A DNA stretch of 64,000 bases from Bariatricus massiliensis. GTDB lineage: Bacteria; Bacillota; Clostridia; Lachnospirales; Lachnospiraceae. The position numbers were made by a program, and so were the translations under genes. The notes below the pieces were generated by a model. It was not told the origin of the DNA and did not search any database. It was given only the letters and a program-made list of their open reading frames with translations. Below, one piece after another: positions 43,284-52,716 of this stretch (position 1 is its first letter; each line of letters opens with the position of its first letter). The stretch is taken from contig NZ_LT574838.1 of NCBI RefSeq assembly GCF_900086725.1, positions 305,338-369,337 on the forward strand, read 5' to 3'.

Positions 43284-43664
43284 TTATACTTTTTCCAACA
43301 CTGGCTGCAGAATCTCCCGGAAGCTGAATGTATTTTCTCTAGCGGCATATTCCGGTCCGTTGTGAGGCTTGTGGACATAGTTCAATGTCTTCCTGCCCTT
43401 CATCACCCAGACATTCAGGTTGCCCATAAACCGGTAATCATCTTCTTCCTCCGTGTATCCGCCGTCCACCAAGGGTACCGAACACATGCGCACCTTTGCT
43501 CTATTGTCAAAGTTAATAAGGATCTTGATGCCCTTAGGAATCTCGACGCCTTCGATACTGGTAACTTCGAACAACTGTGTGAACTGATGCATTCCTGCCG
43601 GCTCCATCTCAAAATTCTCTACAAATATATCCCGAAGTATCTCTGACTGTCTCCGTTTTTCCAT
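43284..43664 (-). CDS. Conserved small protein of unknown function
   Basis: 126 residues, soluble, acidic-to-neutral, with no membrane helix. Segments such as IPKGIKILINFDNRAKVRMCSVPLVD suggest a small beta-rich domain. An AGGAGCGGTC-type ribosome site precedes the ATG. It sits alone between two ABC systems. Family not recognised. Confidence 0.65.
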   Translation of the reverse strand: MEKRRQSEILRDIFVENFEMEPAGMHQFTQLFEVTSIEGVEIPKGIKILINFDNRAKVRMCSVPLVDGGYTEEEDDYRFMGNLNVWVMKGRKTLNYVHKPHNGPEYAARENTFSFREILQPVLEKV

Positions 43665-43796
43665 GACCGCTCCTCCTTTATCTGCTTATTTTTTATATGT
43701 CTATTTTACCACAAATTGTCTTCTCCCACCATAGACTCTGCGTGAATGAAGTTATTTCATGTTTTAAAATAAAGGACGGCCATTTTTTATTGATAC

Positions 43797-44957
43797 CTAT
43801 TCTTTTTCCTGTCTCTGGGCTTTGCTTATCGCCAATGCCACGAACAGGCAGGCCAGCGCGAATGCAAGCTGAATCGCATATCCCTTCCAGATGGTCTGTA
43901 ACATGTCCTCGCTCAGTTCATGGAACTGTCCTAACATATCATTGAGCAATTCATACCAGTACACCGGAAAGAACTGTGACACCCTCTTCACATTGTTCCC
44001 CAGTAAGTCCAGCGGAGCGAACGCACCGCACAGAGAGCACATGCCTAACGCGACTGTATTTACTACGCTGGTGAGGACCGTTTCTTTTTTTACTAGAACA
44101 CCGATCAAAAAAGACATTGCCAAAGCCGAGAGAGTTATAATCAGGGTGTTTCCCAAAAAATACCATTTATTTGGACTTAAGACAAATCTATTTCCGTACA
44201 GTATCAATACAAGCAAAATCGTGATTCCCCATATTCCCACACTGGTTATACACAGGGCCAGTACCCCTTCCATATTCTGCCTGCTCAGTGAAACCGCAGA
44301 ACAGGCCATCCTCTGCCGTATCCTTTTGCTGCGGAAGCGCATCATTATCCGGGCCACTGTCAGCCCCAGAATCGCGATGATGATATAAGGGTAGAACCTC
44401 AGAAATTCTGCGAAAGGCTCTCTTTGTCCTGCGTTTCCATTTTGGTCGAGCAACTTTATTTCCCCCGTAATCTTCGTCTGCTCCGAAGCGCGCTCTACCG
44501 CCTCTTCTACTGAATATCCACTTTGATAATATACATTCACCCCGTTCAGATAATTATTTATCTGCGCGTCAATATATTGTGAGGATTCGCTCTGTGGAAG
44601 TTTGCTCGTCTGAAGTTTTGCGCCGTCATTTAAGAATTTTTCCTGATATCCTTGCGGAATGATAACAACATATTCCACATATCTATAATACAGCGCGTCT
44701 TGTATATCTTTCTTTTCATCTCCGATAGATACTATATTGTGGATTTCCGCCAGATAGTCATACAGTCCATCGGCCAGCCTGCTGTCATCTTCCTTAATTA
44801 CGGCGATATTCACGGCTGCCGTCTCATATGAATCCTCAGTTTTTTTGGAATTCGCTGTCTGCGTCAATACTGCGATGCCCAGAAAAATACCAAGATACAT
44901 GAGGACCATATGAAAGTTTCTTTTTACAAGTGTCATATATCCCTTAAAGACTGTCAT
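43797..44957 (-). CDS. ABC-2 type transporter permease 2
   Basis: 386 residues in the ABC-2 layout: one N-terminal helix, a large extracytoplasmic domain (residues ~45-205), then five to six helices. It overlaps the first permease by 14 bases. It likely forms a heterodimer with it and the ATPase encoded upstream, exporting a peptide, drug or lipid. Confidence 0.85.
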   Translation of the reverse strand: MTVFKGYMTLVKRNFHMVLMYLGIFLGIAVLTQTANSKKTEDSYETAAVNIAVIKEDDSRLADGLYDYLAEIHNIVSIGDEKKDIQDALYYRYVEYVVIIPQGYQEKFLNDGAKLQTSKLPQSESSQYIDAQINNYLNGVNVYYQSGYSVEEAVERASEQTKITGEIKLLDQNGNAGQREPFAEFLRFYPYIIIAILGLTVARIMMRFRSKRIRQRMACSAVSLSRQNMEGVLALCITSVGIWGITILLVLILYGNRFVLSPNKWYFLGNTLIITLSALAMSFLIGVLVKKETVLTSVVNTVALGMCSLCGAFAPLDLLGNNVKRVSQFFPVYWYELLNDMLGQFHELSEDMLQTIWKGYAIQLAFALACLFVALAISKAQRQEKE

Positions 44958-46062
44958 ATCGTTCCCTCCTAACCATCAGGAAACTAGCGCTGACCAAAAG
45001 AACGCTCATTCCTGCCAGTGTTGCCAGACAGCGGGTAAGTTTTTCAGAATCATCGAACACATTGAGACAATAAAATGCGTCGGAAATGATGGCCGCCGGA
45101 TTGATTCTGTTAATGATTGGCACATACAATTCAATATATGTGCGGATATCCGGCGTCATCAGCCCTCCCAGAAAGCATAAACCCATGCAGATGCCGATGA
45201 GTACACCGATTTTAGCTGCTTCGCTCCATTTTCCGCTGGCTCCCACCACTATGCCAAGGCTGTTTCCAATAAGGCTTCCGAACATACAGATTAAAATCAT
45301 TCCGCCCATCTGATTGCCAAAATCCAGACGCAGCACATATTTCATAAAGCAAAGTACCAGCATAACATTGGCTAACTGTATCAGATAGGTGACAAGAAAG
45401 TTTGCACAAATCCTCTTCATCTTCCCGGTAGGAGTGACGCACTGCCGCGCTCCGAGCGGGCTTAAATTAGCCCGTGTCTCCATCATCGTCTGAATCGCCG
45501 GAAAGCAGCCGTACAGACAGGTCATCCCAATTAGTGCAAAGAAAAAGCTCAAGCTTGTGTCCAGTGTCTTGCCCCCCACCGCTACTTCTTCCGTCATCTC
45601 GGAATACGCTTGGATAGTCTGGACTGCCTGCGGCAGACGTTCGGGGTGCTCATTCGCTATCGTTGTCAGCATCGCTTCATTTTTCACATAGGAGTCCAGA
45701 AGGGTCTCAAGGATACTTGGCAGTATTCCATTTGTCGATACAGATAAGCTCCTGTCATCGTAGAAGATTCCTTCTATGCGGCCTTCGTTTAACGCTGTGA
45801 GCGCTTCTTCTTCCGACATGGGCTCCAGTTTCAGAAGCTGCCCGTCAAAAGAATCTAAATATTTAGAGAACACTTTATTTTCTTCCTCTGTGCCCGTCTC
45901 AACGAGCGCTGCAGGTATTTCTTTGAAAGTGTCTTCAAAACTGCTTTTACCGATGGAAAAGTAAAAGAATACACTCATGATGATGGGAAAGGCCAAGGCC
46001 CAGAACATGGTCGTCTTGTCTCTCAGTGTCTGGAGCAGACGGTATTTTATTAAATGCATCAT
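44944..46062 (-). CDS. ABC-2 type transporter permease 1
   Basis: 372 residues with the same layout: N-terminal helix (IIMSVFFYFSI), an extracytoplasmic domain to about 175, then six hydrophobic segments. It follows the ATPase by 10 bases. ABC-2 exporters with two such unequal halves are common next to LiaRS/DesK-type two-component systems. Confidence 0.87.
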   Translation of the reverse strand: MMHLIKYRLLQTLRDKTTMFWALAFPIIMSVFFYFSIGKSSFEDTFKEIPAALVETGTEEENKVFSKYLDSFDGQLLKLEPMSEEEALTALNEGRIEGIFYDDRSLSVSTNGILPSILETLLDSYVKNEAMLTTIANEHPERLPQAVQTIQAYSEMTEEVAVGGKTLDTSLSFFFALIGMTCLYGCFPAIQTMMETRANLSPLGARQCVTPTGKMKRICANFLVTYLIQLANVMLVLCFMKYVLRLDFGNQMGGMILICMFGSLIGNSLGIVVGASGKWSEAAKIGVLIGICMGLCFLGGLMTPDIRTYIELYVPIINRINPAAIISDAFYCLNVFDDSEKLTRCLATLAGMSVLLVSASFLMVRRERYDSL

Positions 46063-46072
46063 ATCATCACCC

Positions 46073-47002
46073 CTAATCTCTCAATTCCTTTCCTGTGATT
46101 TCCAGAAATACGTCGTTCAGTGTGGGCAGTTCTGAAAATACCCTTCCAAAACCGATTTCCTCTTTCTGGAGATAATCGAGCACCCGCACAAGGTTATGTT
46201 TTGCGCCTTCACAGCGGACAATCAGTCTGGAGTCCGCGTAGTCCGCCTGAAATACGTGCGGCAGACAGTTAATCGCTTCTATCTGCTCCTCTGTCAGCGC
46301 GATGCTGTCTATCGTCACAGTCTCTCCAGTCTTAATCATGCTCTTCAATTCCTCTGTCGTTCCCGTCGCCAGCGCCCTTCCGCGGTCGATAATCATAATG
46401 CGGTCACAGATTTGTTCCACTTCTTCCATATAGTGTGAGGTATAGATTACTGTTGTACCCTGCCGGTTCAGCTCTATAATTCCTTCCAGAATCTTATTTC
46501 TGCTCTGCGGATCCACCGCTACTGTAGGTTCATCCATAATTAACAGCTTCGGTTTGTGCGCAATGCCGCAGGCGATATTCAGCCTTCTGAGCAGCCCCCC
46601 TGAAAGCTGCTTGGGCTTCATTTTCTTGAAATTCTCAAGTTCTACAAACCGCAGTGCCTCTTCCACCAATTCTTTCCGCCGTGTCCGGTCTGCCACATAG
46701 AGTCCGCAGAAATAATCCACATTTTCCTGAACCGTCATCTGTTCGAACACCGCCACATCCTGCATGACCACACCGATTTTTTGTTTTAAATCATATGCGT
46801 CAGGAGTCATTTCCCTGCCCTCAATATAAATGCTGCCTTTATCAAATTTCAATAGTGCCAGCAGGCAGTTTATGGCCGTTGTTTTCCCGGAGCCGTTGGG
46901 CCCAAGCAGACCAAAGATTTCTCCCTGCTGCACTTCCAGATTCAAGTGGTCCAATGCCACTAGATTCCCATACCGTTTTACTAAATTTTCTATCTTAACC
47001 AT
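46073..47002 (-). CDS. ABC transporter ATP-binding protein
   Basis: 309 residues. Walker A GPNGSGKTT, signature LSGGLLRRL, Walker B LLIMDEPTVAVD and the H-loop TSHYMEE are complete, followed by a ~80-residue C-terminal extension typical of DrrA/CcmA-type exporters. GGAGGG precedes the ATG. It is the first gene of a three-gene exporter divergent from the two-component genes. Upstream of it is a 14-bp inverted repeat at 47084-47097. Confidence 0.93.
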   Translation of the reverse strand: MVKIENLVKRYGNLVALDHLNLEVQQGEIFGLLGPNGSGKTTAINCLLALLKFDKGSIYIEGREMTPDAYDLKQKIGVVMQDVAVFEQMTVQENVDYFCGLYVADRTRRKELVEEALRFVELENFKKMKPKQLSGGLLRRLNIACGIAHKPKLLIMDEPTVAVDPQSRNKILEGIIELNRQGTTVIYTSHYMEEVEQICDRIMIIDRGRALATGTTEELKSMIKTGETVTIDSIALTEEQIEAINCLPHVFQADYADSRLIVRCEGAKHNLVRVLDYLQKEEIGFGRVFSELPTLNDVFLEITGKELRD

Positions 47003-47083
47003 ATCTTTCCCTCCATTGCCTTTGTTGTTTACAGTATAATCAAAAAAGGGAGAACTTTGTAGTGCCCTTCGTCAGTACCTCAT

Positions 47084-47097
47084 GTGACAAATGTCAC
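47084..47097. promoter_or_regulatory. Candidate response-regulator operator between exporter and two-component genes
   Basis: GTGACA-AA-TGTCAC, a perfect 6-bp inverted repeat. It is centred about 64 bases upstream of the predicted exporter transcript start (TATACT at 47033-47038), a usual activator position. The divergent kinase promoter contains TATAAT at 47148-47153. Confidence 0.6.
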
Positions 47098-47178
47098 GAT
47101 TTAAAAAAGTTGTTCATTCTCCTCTTTTTTCTCCGCTGAATATCACGTATAATAGACCAAGAAAGGAGGCGGACCAGC

Positions 47179-48258
47179 ATGAAACATTTGATAAATAAAT
47201 TGATTTTAATTGTATACTGTTTCTTGGGTATCTTCTTTCTTAACATCAATACGGAGTATGTGCTGGCATTTCTGTGCGCAGCCGCAGCCGCATCTTCCTC
47301 CTGCTTTTTTGTAAATAAGAAATATATAACGGCCATGACGGTGCTCTATGCCATAGCAGGATTATTTTTTGTCCCCTGCCTCAGTTTTTTCCCGCTGCTT
47401 TGCTACGATTTGTTCTACCGCAAGATGTATCTGCCGTCCACGTTGATGGCCGCCGTCCTTGTCGCCCGTTTTCGCTGGCTGCCTTTCCCTGTTCTCCTGT
47501 TGATTCTTTTCGGAGGCGCTCTTTCATGGTATCTGCAGCTTCGGATTACGGAATATGAGGTATTGGACAATGTATATAAAAAGACTCGGGACGATTCTAC
47601 TGAGTTGAACCTTCTCTTAAAGGAAAAAAATAAGAGTCTGCTGGAAAAGCAGGATTATGAAATCTATACCGCCACTTTGCGTGAACGTAACCGAATCGCC
47701 AGAGAGATTCATGATAATGTGGGCCATATGCTGTCCCGTTCCATACTTATGCTGGGCGCCCTAAAGACGGTGAACCGGCAGGATAATCTGTCTGAGCCAC
47801 TGGCCAATCTGGAAAACACACTCACGCAGGCGATGGACAGTGTCCGTGTAAGTGTTCATGACTTACATGATGACTCTATTAATTTGCAGGAGGTCATGGA
47901 AAATCTTGTGGGGGAGTTCCACGGCTGCCCCATCACTCTCACCTATGATATGGGCCATCACGTTCCCCGGGAAATCAAATATAGTTTCATCACGATTGTC
48001 AAGGAAGCGCTTGTCAACATCAGTAAGCATAGTAACGCGACCAAAGTGAAAATCACCCTGCGGGAGCACCCGGGGCTGTGGCAGCTTTCGATTGAGGACA
48101 ACGGCTCCGTACAAGGGGGAATCGCTTCCTCCGGAATGGGGCTTGAAAATATGCGGGAACGTATCGGGGCGCTGAACGGGCGGATAGACATCCGAAAAGA
48201 CTCTGGCTTTCATATCTTTGCCACGGTGCCCAAGGAAACGAATCAAAAATCAGTTTAA
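47179..48258 (+). CDS. Sensor histidine kinase (HisKA_3/NarL-type)
   Basis: 359 residues. Four to five membrane helices in the first ~125 residues with very short loops (intramembrane-sensing layout). The HisKA_3 dimerisation block RERNRIAREIHDNVGHMLSRS contains the phospho-His, and the ATPase domain includes IVKEALVNISKHSNATKV and EDNGSVQGG...GMGLENMRERI. It phosphorylates the response regulator encoded 22 bases downstream. AAGGAGG precedes the ATG. Confidence 0.93.
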   Translation: MKHLINKLILIVYCFLGIFFLNINTEYVLAFLCAAAAASSSCFFVNKKYITAMTVLYAIAGLFFVPCLSFFPLLCYDLFYRKMYLPSTLMAAVLVARFRWLPFPVLLLILFGGALSWYLQLRITEYEVLDNVYKKTRDDSTELNLLLKEKNKSLLEKQDYEIYTATLRERNRIAREIHDNVGHMLSRSILMLGALKTVNRQDNLSEPLANLENTLTQAMDSVRVSVHDLHDDSINLQEVMENLVGEFHGCPITLTYDMGHHVPREIKYSFITIVKEALVNISKHSNATKVKITLREHPGLWQLSIEDNGSVQGGIASSGMGLENMRERIGALNGRIDIRKDSGFHIFATVPKETNQKSV

Positions 48259-48280
48259 TCAGATTAGGAAAGGATAACCT

Positions 48281-48901
48281 ATGAATGTGATAATTATAGA
48301 CGACGACTGTCTTGTGTCGGGAGCGCTCAAGACAATACTGGAATCCGATAAAGATATCTCCGTGCCCGCCGTCGGCAATGACGGTCACGAGGCGGTCGAC
48401 CTGTACCGGAAGTGGCTGCCGGACGTGCTGCTCATGGATATCCGCATGAGGGAAATGAATGGGCTTACGGCCGCGCAGACGATATTGGAGGAATTTCCTG
48501 CCGCGAAGATTTTGCTGCTGACCACCTTCTCCGACGATGAATATATTGTAAAATCTCTGCGCATCGGAGCTAAGGGGTATCTGCTAAAGCAGGATTATGG
48601 GAGCATTATCCCCGCGATCAAGGCCGTCCACTCCGGTCAGACCGTCTTCGGGGGCGAGATCATGGCTAAGATTCCGGGGCTTCTTAATAAAAATGAGGCT
48701 TTTGACTATGCTGCCTTCGATATCAGTGAGCGGGAATTTTCTATTGTCAAGCTGGTCGCAGAAGGGCTGAGCAACCGGGAGATTGCGGAAACACTGTATT
48801 TGAGCGAGGGGACGATACGGAATTATTTGAGTACTATATTGGAAAAATTAGATTTGCGTGACAGGACGCAGCTGGCTGTGTTTTATTATCAGCATTGTTG
48901 A
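48281..48901 (+). CDS. LuxR/NarL-family response regulator
   Basis: 206 residues. Receiver domain with acidic pocket IIDDDC and phospho-Asp in VLLMDIRMREMNG, T/S and K positions (LLTTFS, KGYLLK), then a GerE/LuxR helix-turn-helix (VAEGLSNREIAETLYLSEGTIRNYLSTILEKL). Partner of the histidine kinase; likely activates the divergent ABC-2 exporter through the GTGACA palindrome. Confidence 0.94.
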   Translation: MNVIIIDDDCLVSGALKTILESDKDISVPAVGNDGHEAVDLYRKWLPDVLLMDIRMREMNGLTAAQTILEEFPAAKILLLTTFSDDEYIVKSLRIGAKGYLLKQDYGSIIPAIKAVHSGQTVFGGEIMAKIPGLLNKNEAFDYAAFDISEREFSIVKLVAEGLSNREIAETLYLSEGTIRNYLSTILEKLDLRDRTQLAVFYYQHC

Positions 48902-48905
48902 CAAA

Positions 48906-48950
48906 ATGCCCGGTTCACTACACTGTTGTAGTTGAACCGGGCATTTTCTA
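48906..48950 (+). terminator. Terminator of the two-component operon
   Basis: 12-bp stem (arms 48906-48917 and 48933-48944) extended by an inner CTAC/GTAG pair, then TTTTCTATTT. Confidence 0.88.
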
Positions 48951-48979
48951 TTTGTTATAAGATTTGTTTCTTACTTAAT

Positions 48980-50176
48980 TTATTTACCAATCTCGTCTCT
49001 TGTCTCTTTGAAGCATTTCACGATGAAATCGATGTCTTCTTTTGTATGGCTTGCGCAAACCTGTGTACGGATTCTTGCTCTTCCCTTCGGTACTACCGGG
49101 TAAGAGAACGCAACAACATAAACACCCTTTTCCATCATCTTCTTAGCATACTCTCCTGCAAGTCTCTCATCGTAGAGCATAACCGGAACGCAAGGATGTG
49201 TTCCCGGGATGATATCGAATCCGTTGTCTACCAGCTGCTGACGGTAGTAAGCTGTCACTTCTTCCAGATGGTCACGAAGCTCTGTGCTTTCCTCCAGCAT
49301 ATTGAACATTTCAATACTTGCACCTGCGATTGCCGGAGCAAGAGAGTTGGAGAATAAGTACGGACGGCTTCTCTGACGAAGGAGGTCGATGATTTCCTTA
49401 CGTCCTGATGTATATCCGCCGGAAGCTCCGCCGAGTGCCTTGCCGAGTGTACCTGTGATGATATCCACACGTCCCTCAACACCACAATGCTCTGCTGTTC
49501 CACGTCCATGAGCGCCGACAAAGCCTACTGCGTGGCTGTCGTCCACCATAACAAGTGCATTATATTTATCTGCCAAGTCACAGACACCCTTCAAATTACA
49601 GATGATTCCGTCCATGGAGAACACACCGTCTGTCGCAATCAGTTTCACTCTTGCGCCGGCTTCGTCAGCCGCTTTCAGCTGAGCCTCCAAATCTTCCATG
49701 TTGTTGTTTTTGTAACGGAAACGTTTTGCTTTGCAGAGACGTACACCGTCGATAATAGAAGCATGGTTCAATTCATCACTGATAACAGCGTCATCCGCTG
49801 TAAGGATTGTCTCGAACAGACCGCCATTTGCATCAAAGCAAGAAGAATACAAGATAGTATCATCCGTTCCAAGGAAATCAGAAATCTTCTTCTCCAGTTT
49901 TTTATGAATATCCTGTGTTCCACAGATAAAACGTACAGAAGCTACTCCATATCCCTTCTCATCATAAGTCTTCTTAGCAGCTTCAATCAGACGCGGGTTA
50001 TCGCCCAGTCCAAGATAATTGTTCGCACACATACAGAGAAGCTCTCTTCCGTCCTCCATAATAACTTTAGCTCCCTGAGGAGACACGAACGGCGCTTCCC
50101 CCTTAAAAAGACCTGCTTCCTTAATATCTTCTACTTCTTTTGTATAAATACTTAAAATATCATCCTTACGTGCCAT
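48980..50176 (-). CDS. kbl: 2-amino-3-ketobutyrate CoA ligase
   Basis: 398 residues, a PLP enzyme of the alpha-oxoamine synthase family. Visible: CANNYLGLGDNP, VMVDDSHAVGFVGAHGRGT, and the PLP-lysine segment ITGTLGKALGGASGGYTSG. It splits 2-amino-3-oxobutyrate with CoA into glycine and acetyl-CoA. The preceding tdh gene supplies the substrate. GGAAGGAG precedes the ATG. Confidence 0.96.
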   Translation of the reverse strand: MARKDDILSIYTKEVEDIKEAGLFKGEAPFVSPQGAKVIMEDGRELLCMCANNYLGLGDNPRLIEAAKKTYDEKGYGVASVRFICGTQDIHKKLEKKISDFLGTDDTILYSSCFDANGGLFETILTADDAVISDELNHASIIDGVRLCKAKRFRYKNNNMEDLEAQLKAADEAGARVKLIATDGVFSMDGIICNLKGVCDLADKYNALVMVDDSHAVGFVGAHGRGTAEHCGVEGRVDIITGTLGKALGGASGGYTSGRKEIIDLLRQRSRPYLFSNSLAPAIAGASIEMFNMLEESTELRDHLEEVTAYYRQQLVDNGFDIIPGTHPCVPVMLYDERLAGEYAKKMMEKGVYVVAFSYPVVPKGRARIRTQVCASHTKEDIDFIVKCFKETRDEIGK

Positions 50177-50214
50177 GATAAAAACTCCTTCCTAAATTAA
50201 CTGATAATTTTGAG

Positions 50215-50298
50215 AATTGTAGACGGGGACGGGTCCCGATGCGTTGGGGACTGTCCCCAACGTCAAGGACCTGTCCCCAACGTATCTTCCAACGTATC
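50215..50298. repeat. GC-rich palindromic repeats between tdh and kbl
   Basis: CGTTGGGGA-CTG-TCCCCAACG at 50242-50262 is a perfect 9-bp inverted repeat, and the CTGTCCCCAACGT block recurs at 50271-50283; CAACGTATCTT recurs at 50278-50288 and 50290-50300. The composition differs sharply from the flanks and suggests a mobile or extragenic palindromic element. Confidence 0.7.
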
Positions 50299-51351
50299 TT
50301 AGTCGTTTATGTGTGACCAGTCTAAAATTACTTTTCCGGACTGTCCGGAAATCATCGCGTCGAATCCCTTCTGGAAATCTTTCACATCGAAGCGATGTGT
50401 GATAATCTGGGAAATATCAAGTCCAGCCTGAAGCATGGTTGACATCTTGTACCAAGTATCCCAAACTTTTCTTCCGTAGATACCGCGGATATTGAGTCCG
50501 TTGAAAATAACTGTTTCAAGGTCAACAACTGCGTCTGTTCTCTGAAGTCCCAAAAGGGCAATCTTACCGCCGTGCTTCATGTTGTGAATCATATCGGAAA
50601 GTCCCGGCTGGCTTCCTGACATCTCAAGTCCGATATCAAAACCTTCTGTCATACCAATTTGTTTCATTACGTCAGTCAGCTTTTCTTCCTTTAAGTTCAC
50701 AGTCCTTGTAGCGCCCAGCTTTTCTGCAAGCTCAAGACGGTAAGGATTCAAATCTGTAACCACTACGTGTCTTGCTCCCGCAAATTTTGCAATGGCAGCA
50801 GCCATAATTCCAATCGGGCCTGCCCCTGTAATCAGAACGTCTTCCCCAAGCATGTCATAGGAGAGCGCCGTATGAGTCGCATTTCCGAACGGATCAAAAA
50901 TTGCGTACATTTCTTCGGAAATTGCAGGATTACACGGCCATACGTTGGAAGACGGAATGACAAGATACTCTGCAAACGCTCCGTTTCTGTTGACACCTAC
51001 ACCTTTGGCGTCCTTACAGTTTTCCTTGTGTCCTTCCAGACAGTTACGACATTTGCCGCAGGTAATATGGCCTTCGCCGGATACCAAATCCCCAATTTTG
51101 AATCCTTCGACGCCAGCTCCTACCTCTACGACTTCCCCAACATATTCGTGACCTGCTGTAAGTCCCACCGGAATTGTGTGTTGTGCCCAGTCATTCCATT
51201 GATAAATGTGTACGTCTGTACCACAGATAGCAGTTTTATGAATCTTAATTTTTACATCATTTGGTCCGACTTCCGGAATCGGCACACGTTTCATCCATAA
51301 TCCTTCTTCTGGTTTTTCTTTTACCAATGCCCACATCATATTATCGCTCAT
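50299..51351 (-). CDS. tdh: L-threonine 3-dehydrogenase
   Basis: 350 residues, a zinc-dependent medium-chain dehydrogenase. Catalytic zinc region KTAICGTDVHIYQWNDWA and TAGHEYVGEV; structural zinc CGKCRNCLEGHKENC; Rossmann motif VLITGAGPIGIMAAAIAK. The IYQWNDWA block is typical of threonine dehydrogenases. It oxidises threonine to 2-amino-3-oxobutyrate for the kbl product. GGAGG precedes the ATG. Confidence 0.96.
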   Translation of the reverse strand: MSDNMMWALVKEKPEEGLWMKRVPIPEVGPNDVKIKIHKTAICGTDVHIYQWNDWAQHTIPVGLTAGHEYVGEVVEVGAGVEGFKIGDLVSGEGHITCGKCRNCLEGHKENCKDAKGVGVNRNGAFAEYLVIPSSNVWPCNPAISEEMYAIFDPFGNATHTALSYDMLGEDVLITGAGPIGIMAAAIAKFAGARHVVVTDLNPYRLELAEKLGATRTVNLKEEKLTDVMKQIGMTEGFDIGLEMSGSQPGLSDMIHNMKHGGKIALLGLQRTDAVVDLETVIFNGLNIRGIYGRKVWDTWYKMSTMLQAGLDISQIITHRFDVKDFQKGFDAMISGQSGKVILDWSHIND

Positions 51352-51531
51352 CTTCGTACCTCCATATGACAGTTGATTTCATCAGTTATCTGACTATATT
51401 AATCATAACTCACTTTGCCATTTTTTTCAATCATTTTTTCCGTCTCACGCGAACATTTTACACGAGCGTGTTTTTGTGTCACATACAAATACAGATGTCT
51501 TTCTGTTGAAATCATTTTTGACAAAACAGAC

Positions 51532-51561
51532 AAAAACAGACAGATGTTTCTGTCTGTTTTT
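51532..51561 (-). terminator. Terminator of the cobalamin operon
   Basis: 13-bp stem AAAAACAGACAGA / TCTGTCTGTTTTT (51532-51544, 51549-51561), ending in T5 on the minus strand; a tandem ACAGACAAAA sequence adjoins it. Confidence 0.8.
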
Positions 51562-51593
51562 CACAACTCCCCTTATACAATTTATACAAGTGC

Positions 51594-52064
51594 TTAGCTA
51601 AACTCTTCCTGAATCCGCTGACGCACTTGCTTTACCTTTGCCGGATTCCTGCCTGCGGAATTGATTCCGATCATCACCCCGTCTGTCTCCACCACTGCCG
51701 GAAAATAGAAATCGCACATCCCCTTGTCGCTGGCTGAATTAAATAAAATCCTCCGGCCGCTTTGCCGTTCTTCCTCCCTGCAGTCCTCCCATACGCCACG
51801 GTTCACTTCCCCACTGTCCGTGGCCGCAAGCACCATATCGGCCTCCCGGATATCTGCCCTATCATAGGCACGGTACGCACAGCGGATGCTCCCCGCCCGG
51901 CCCAGCTCCTGAAGCCGCCGCGAAATCTGTGGCGCAACTACGGTAATGTCCGTGGCAAAGCGCAGCAGCGTCTCCACTCTTCTGGCCGCCACGTTCCCGC
52001 CGCCGACAATCACAATCCTCTTATCCGACAAATCTACAAACATCGGAAAATACATCTTCTCCAT
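51594..52064 (-). CDS. Precorrin-2 dehydrogenase (SirC/CysG N-terminal type)
   Basis: 156 residues. FPMFVDLSDKRIVIVGGGNVAARRVETLL is the NAD-binding start of the precorrin-2 dehydrogenase/ferrochelatase family, and LFNSASDKGMCDFYFPAVVE is its second conserved block. It oxidises precorrin-2 to sirohydrochlorin. This is the last gene of the operon, 12 bases after cbiC. Confidence 0.93.
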   Translation of the reverse strand: MEKMYFPMFVDLSDKRIVIVGGGNVAARRVETLLRFATDITVVAPQISRRLQELGRAGSIRCAYRAYDRADIREADMVLAATDSGEVNRGVWEDCREEERQSGRRILFNSASDKGMCDFYFPAVVETDGVMIGINSAGRNPAKVKQVRQRIQEEFS

Positions 52065-52076
52065 CCTGCCACCTCA

Positions 52077-52715
52077 TCAATCCAGCATATACAACAATGC
52101 ATTGCAAATACAGGCGGCTATATTGCTCCCGCCTTTTCTCCCCCGCGCCACAATGGACGGCGTATCCTTCAGGCTCAGAATCAGCTCCTTGGACTGTACC
52201 ACATTGACAAAGCCCACCGGCACACCGATAATCAGCTCCGGCCGCAGACGCCCTTCCTGAATCAACTCATAGAGCCGTACCAGCGCCGTGGGCGCATTTC
52301 CTATCGCAAAGATGAGGGGCTCCCCCAAGCTCGCCGCCTTGTCCATGCTGGCAGCAGCCCGTGTGGTGCCGCCCGCCTTTGCCGCCCCCGCCACATCCTC
52401 ATCCGACATGAAGCAGTACACCTGCCCGCCGTACTTGGCAAGCCGCGCCTTATTGATGCCCGCACGCCCCATCTGCGTATCCGTGACAATGGAAGCCCCG
52501 TTTCGCAGCATTTCCAGCGCATGCTCCACCGCCCCTTCCGTAAAATGCAGGCTCCGGGCATACGCAAAGTCCGCGCTGGTATGAATACAACGCTTCACTA
52601 TCGGCTCCGTCCCCGGTATCAGCGGCATGTCCCCCAGCTCCTCCGTGATAATTTCAAAGCTTCTGGCCTCAATCTCCGCCGGAAGCACCTTCTCCAACTC
52701 AATATGCGTCTCCAT
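52077..52715 (-). CDS. cbiC: Precorrin-8X/cobalt-precorrin-8 methylmutase
   Basis: 212 residues. The catalytic-His block VKRCIHTSADFAYARSLHF and GASIVTDTQMGRAGI are diagnostic, as is GNAPTALVRLYELI and VGFVNVVQSKELI. It moves a methyl group from C-11 to C-12 to form (cobalt-)cobyrinate. Adjacent to the CobU fusion with a one-base gap. Confidence 0.95.
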   Translation of the reverse strand: METHIELEKVLPAEIEARSFEIITEELGDMPLIPGTEPIVKRCIHTSADFAYARSLHFTEGAVEHALEMLRNGASIVTDTQMGRAGINKARLAKYGGQVYCFMSDEDVAGAAKAGGTTRAAASMDKAASLGEPLIFAIGNAPTALVRLYELIQEGRLRPELIIGVPVGFVNVVQSKELILSLKDTPSIVARGRKGGSNIAACICNALLYMLD

Positions 52716-52716
52716 T

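Noticed and set aside
49487..50155. 222-codon frame opposite kbl
   Set aside because: Shadow of kbl, which has intact PLP-enzyme motifs.
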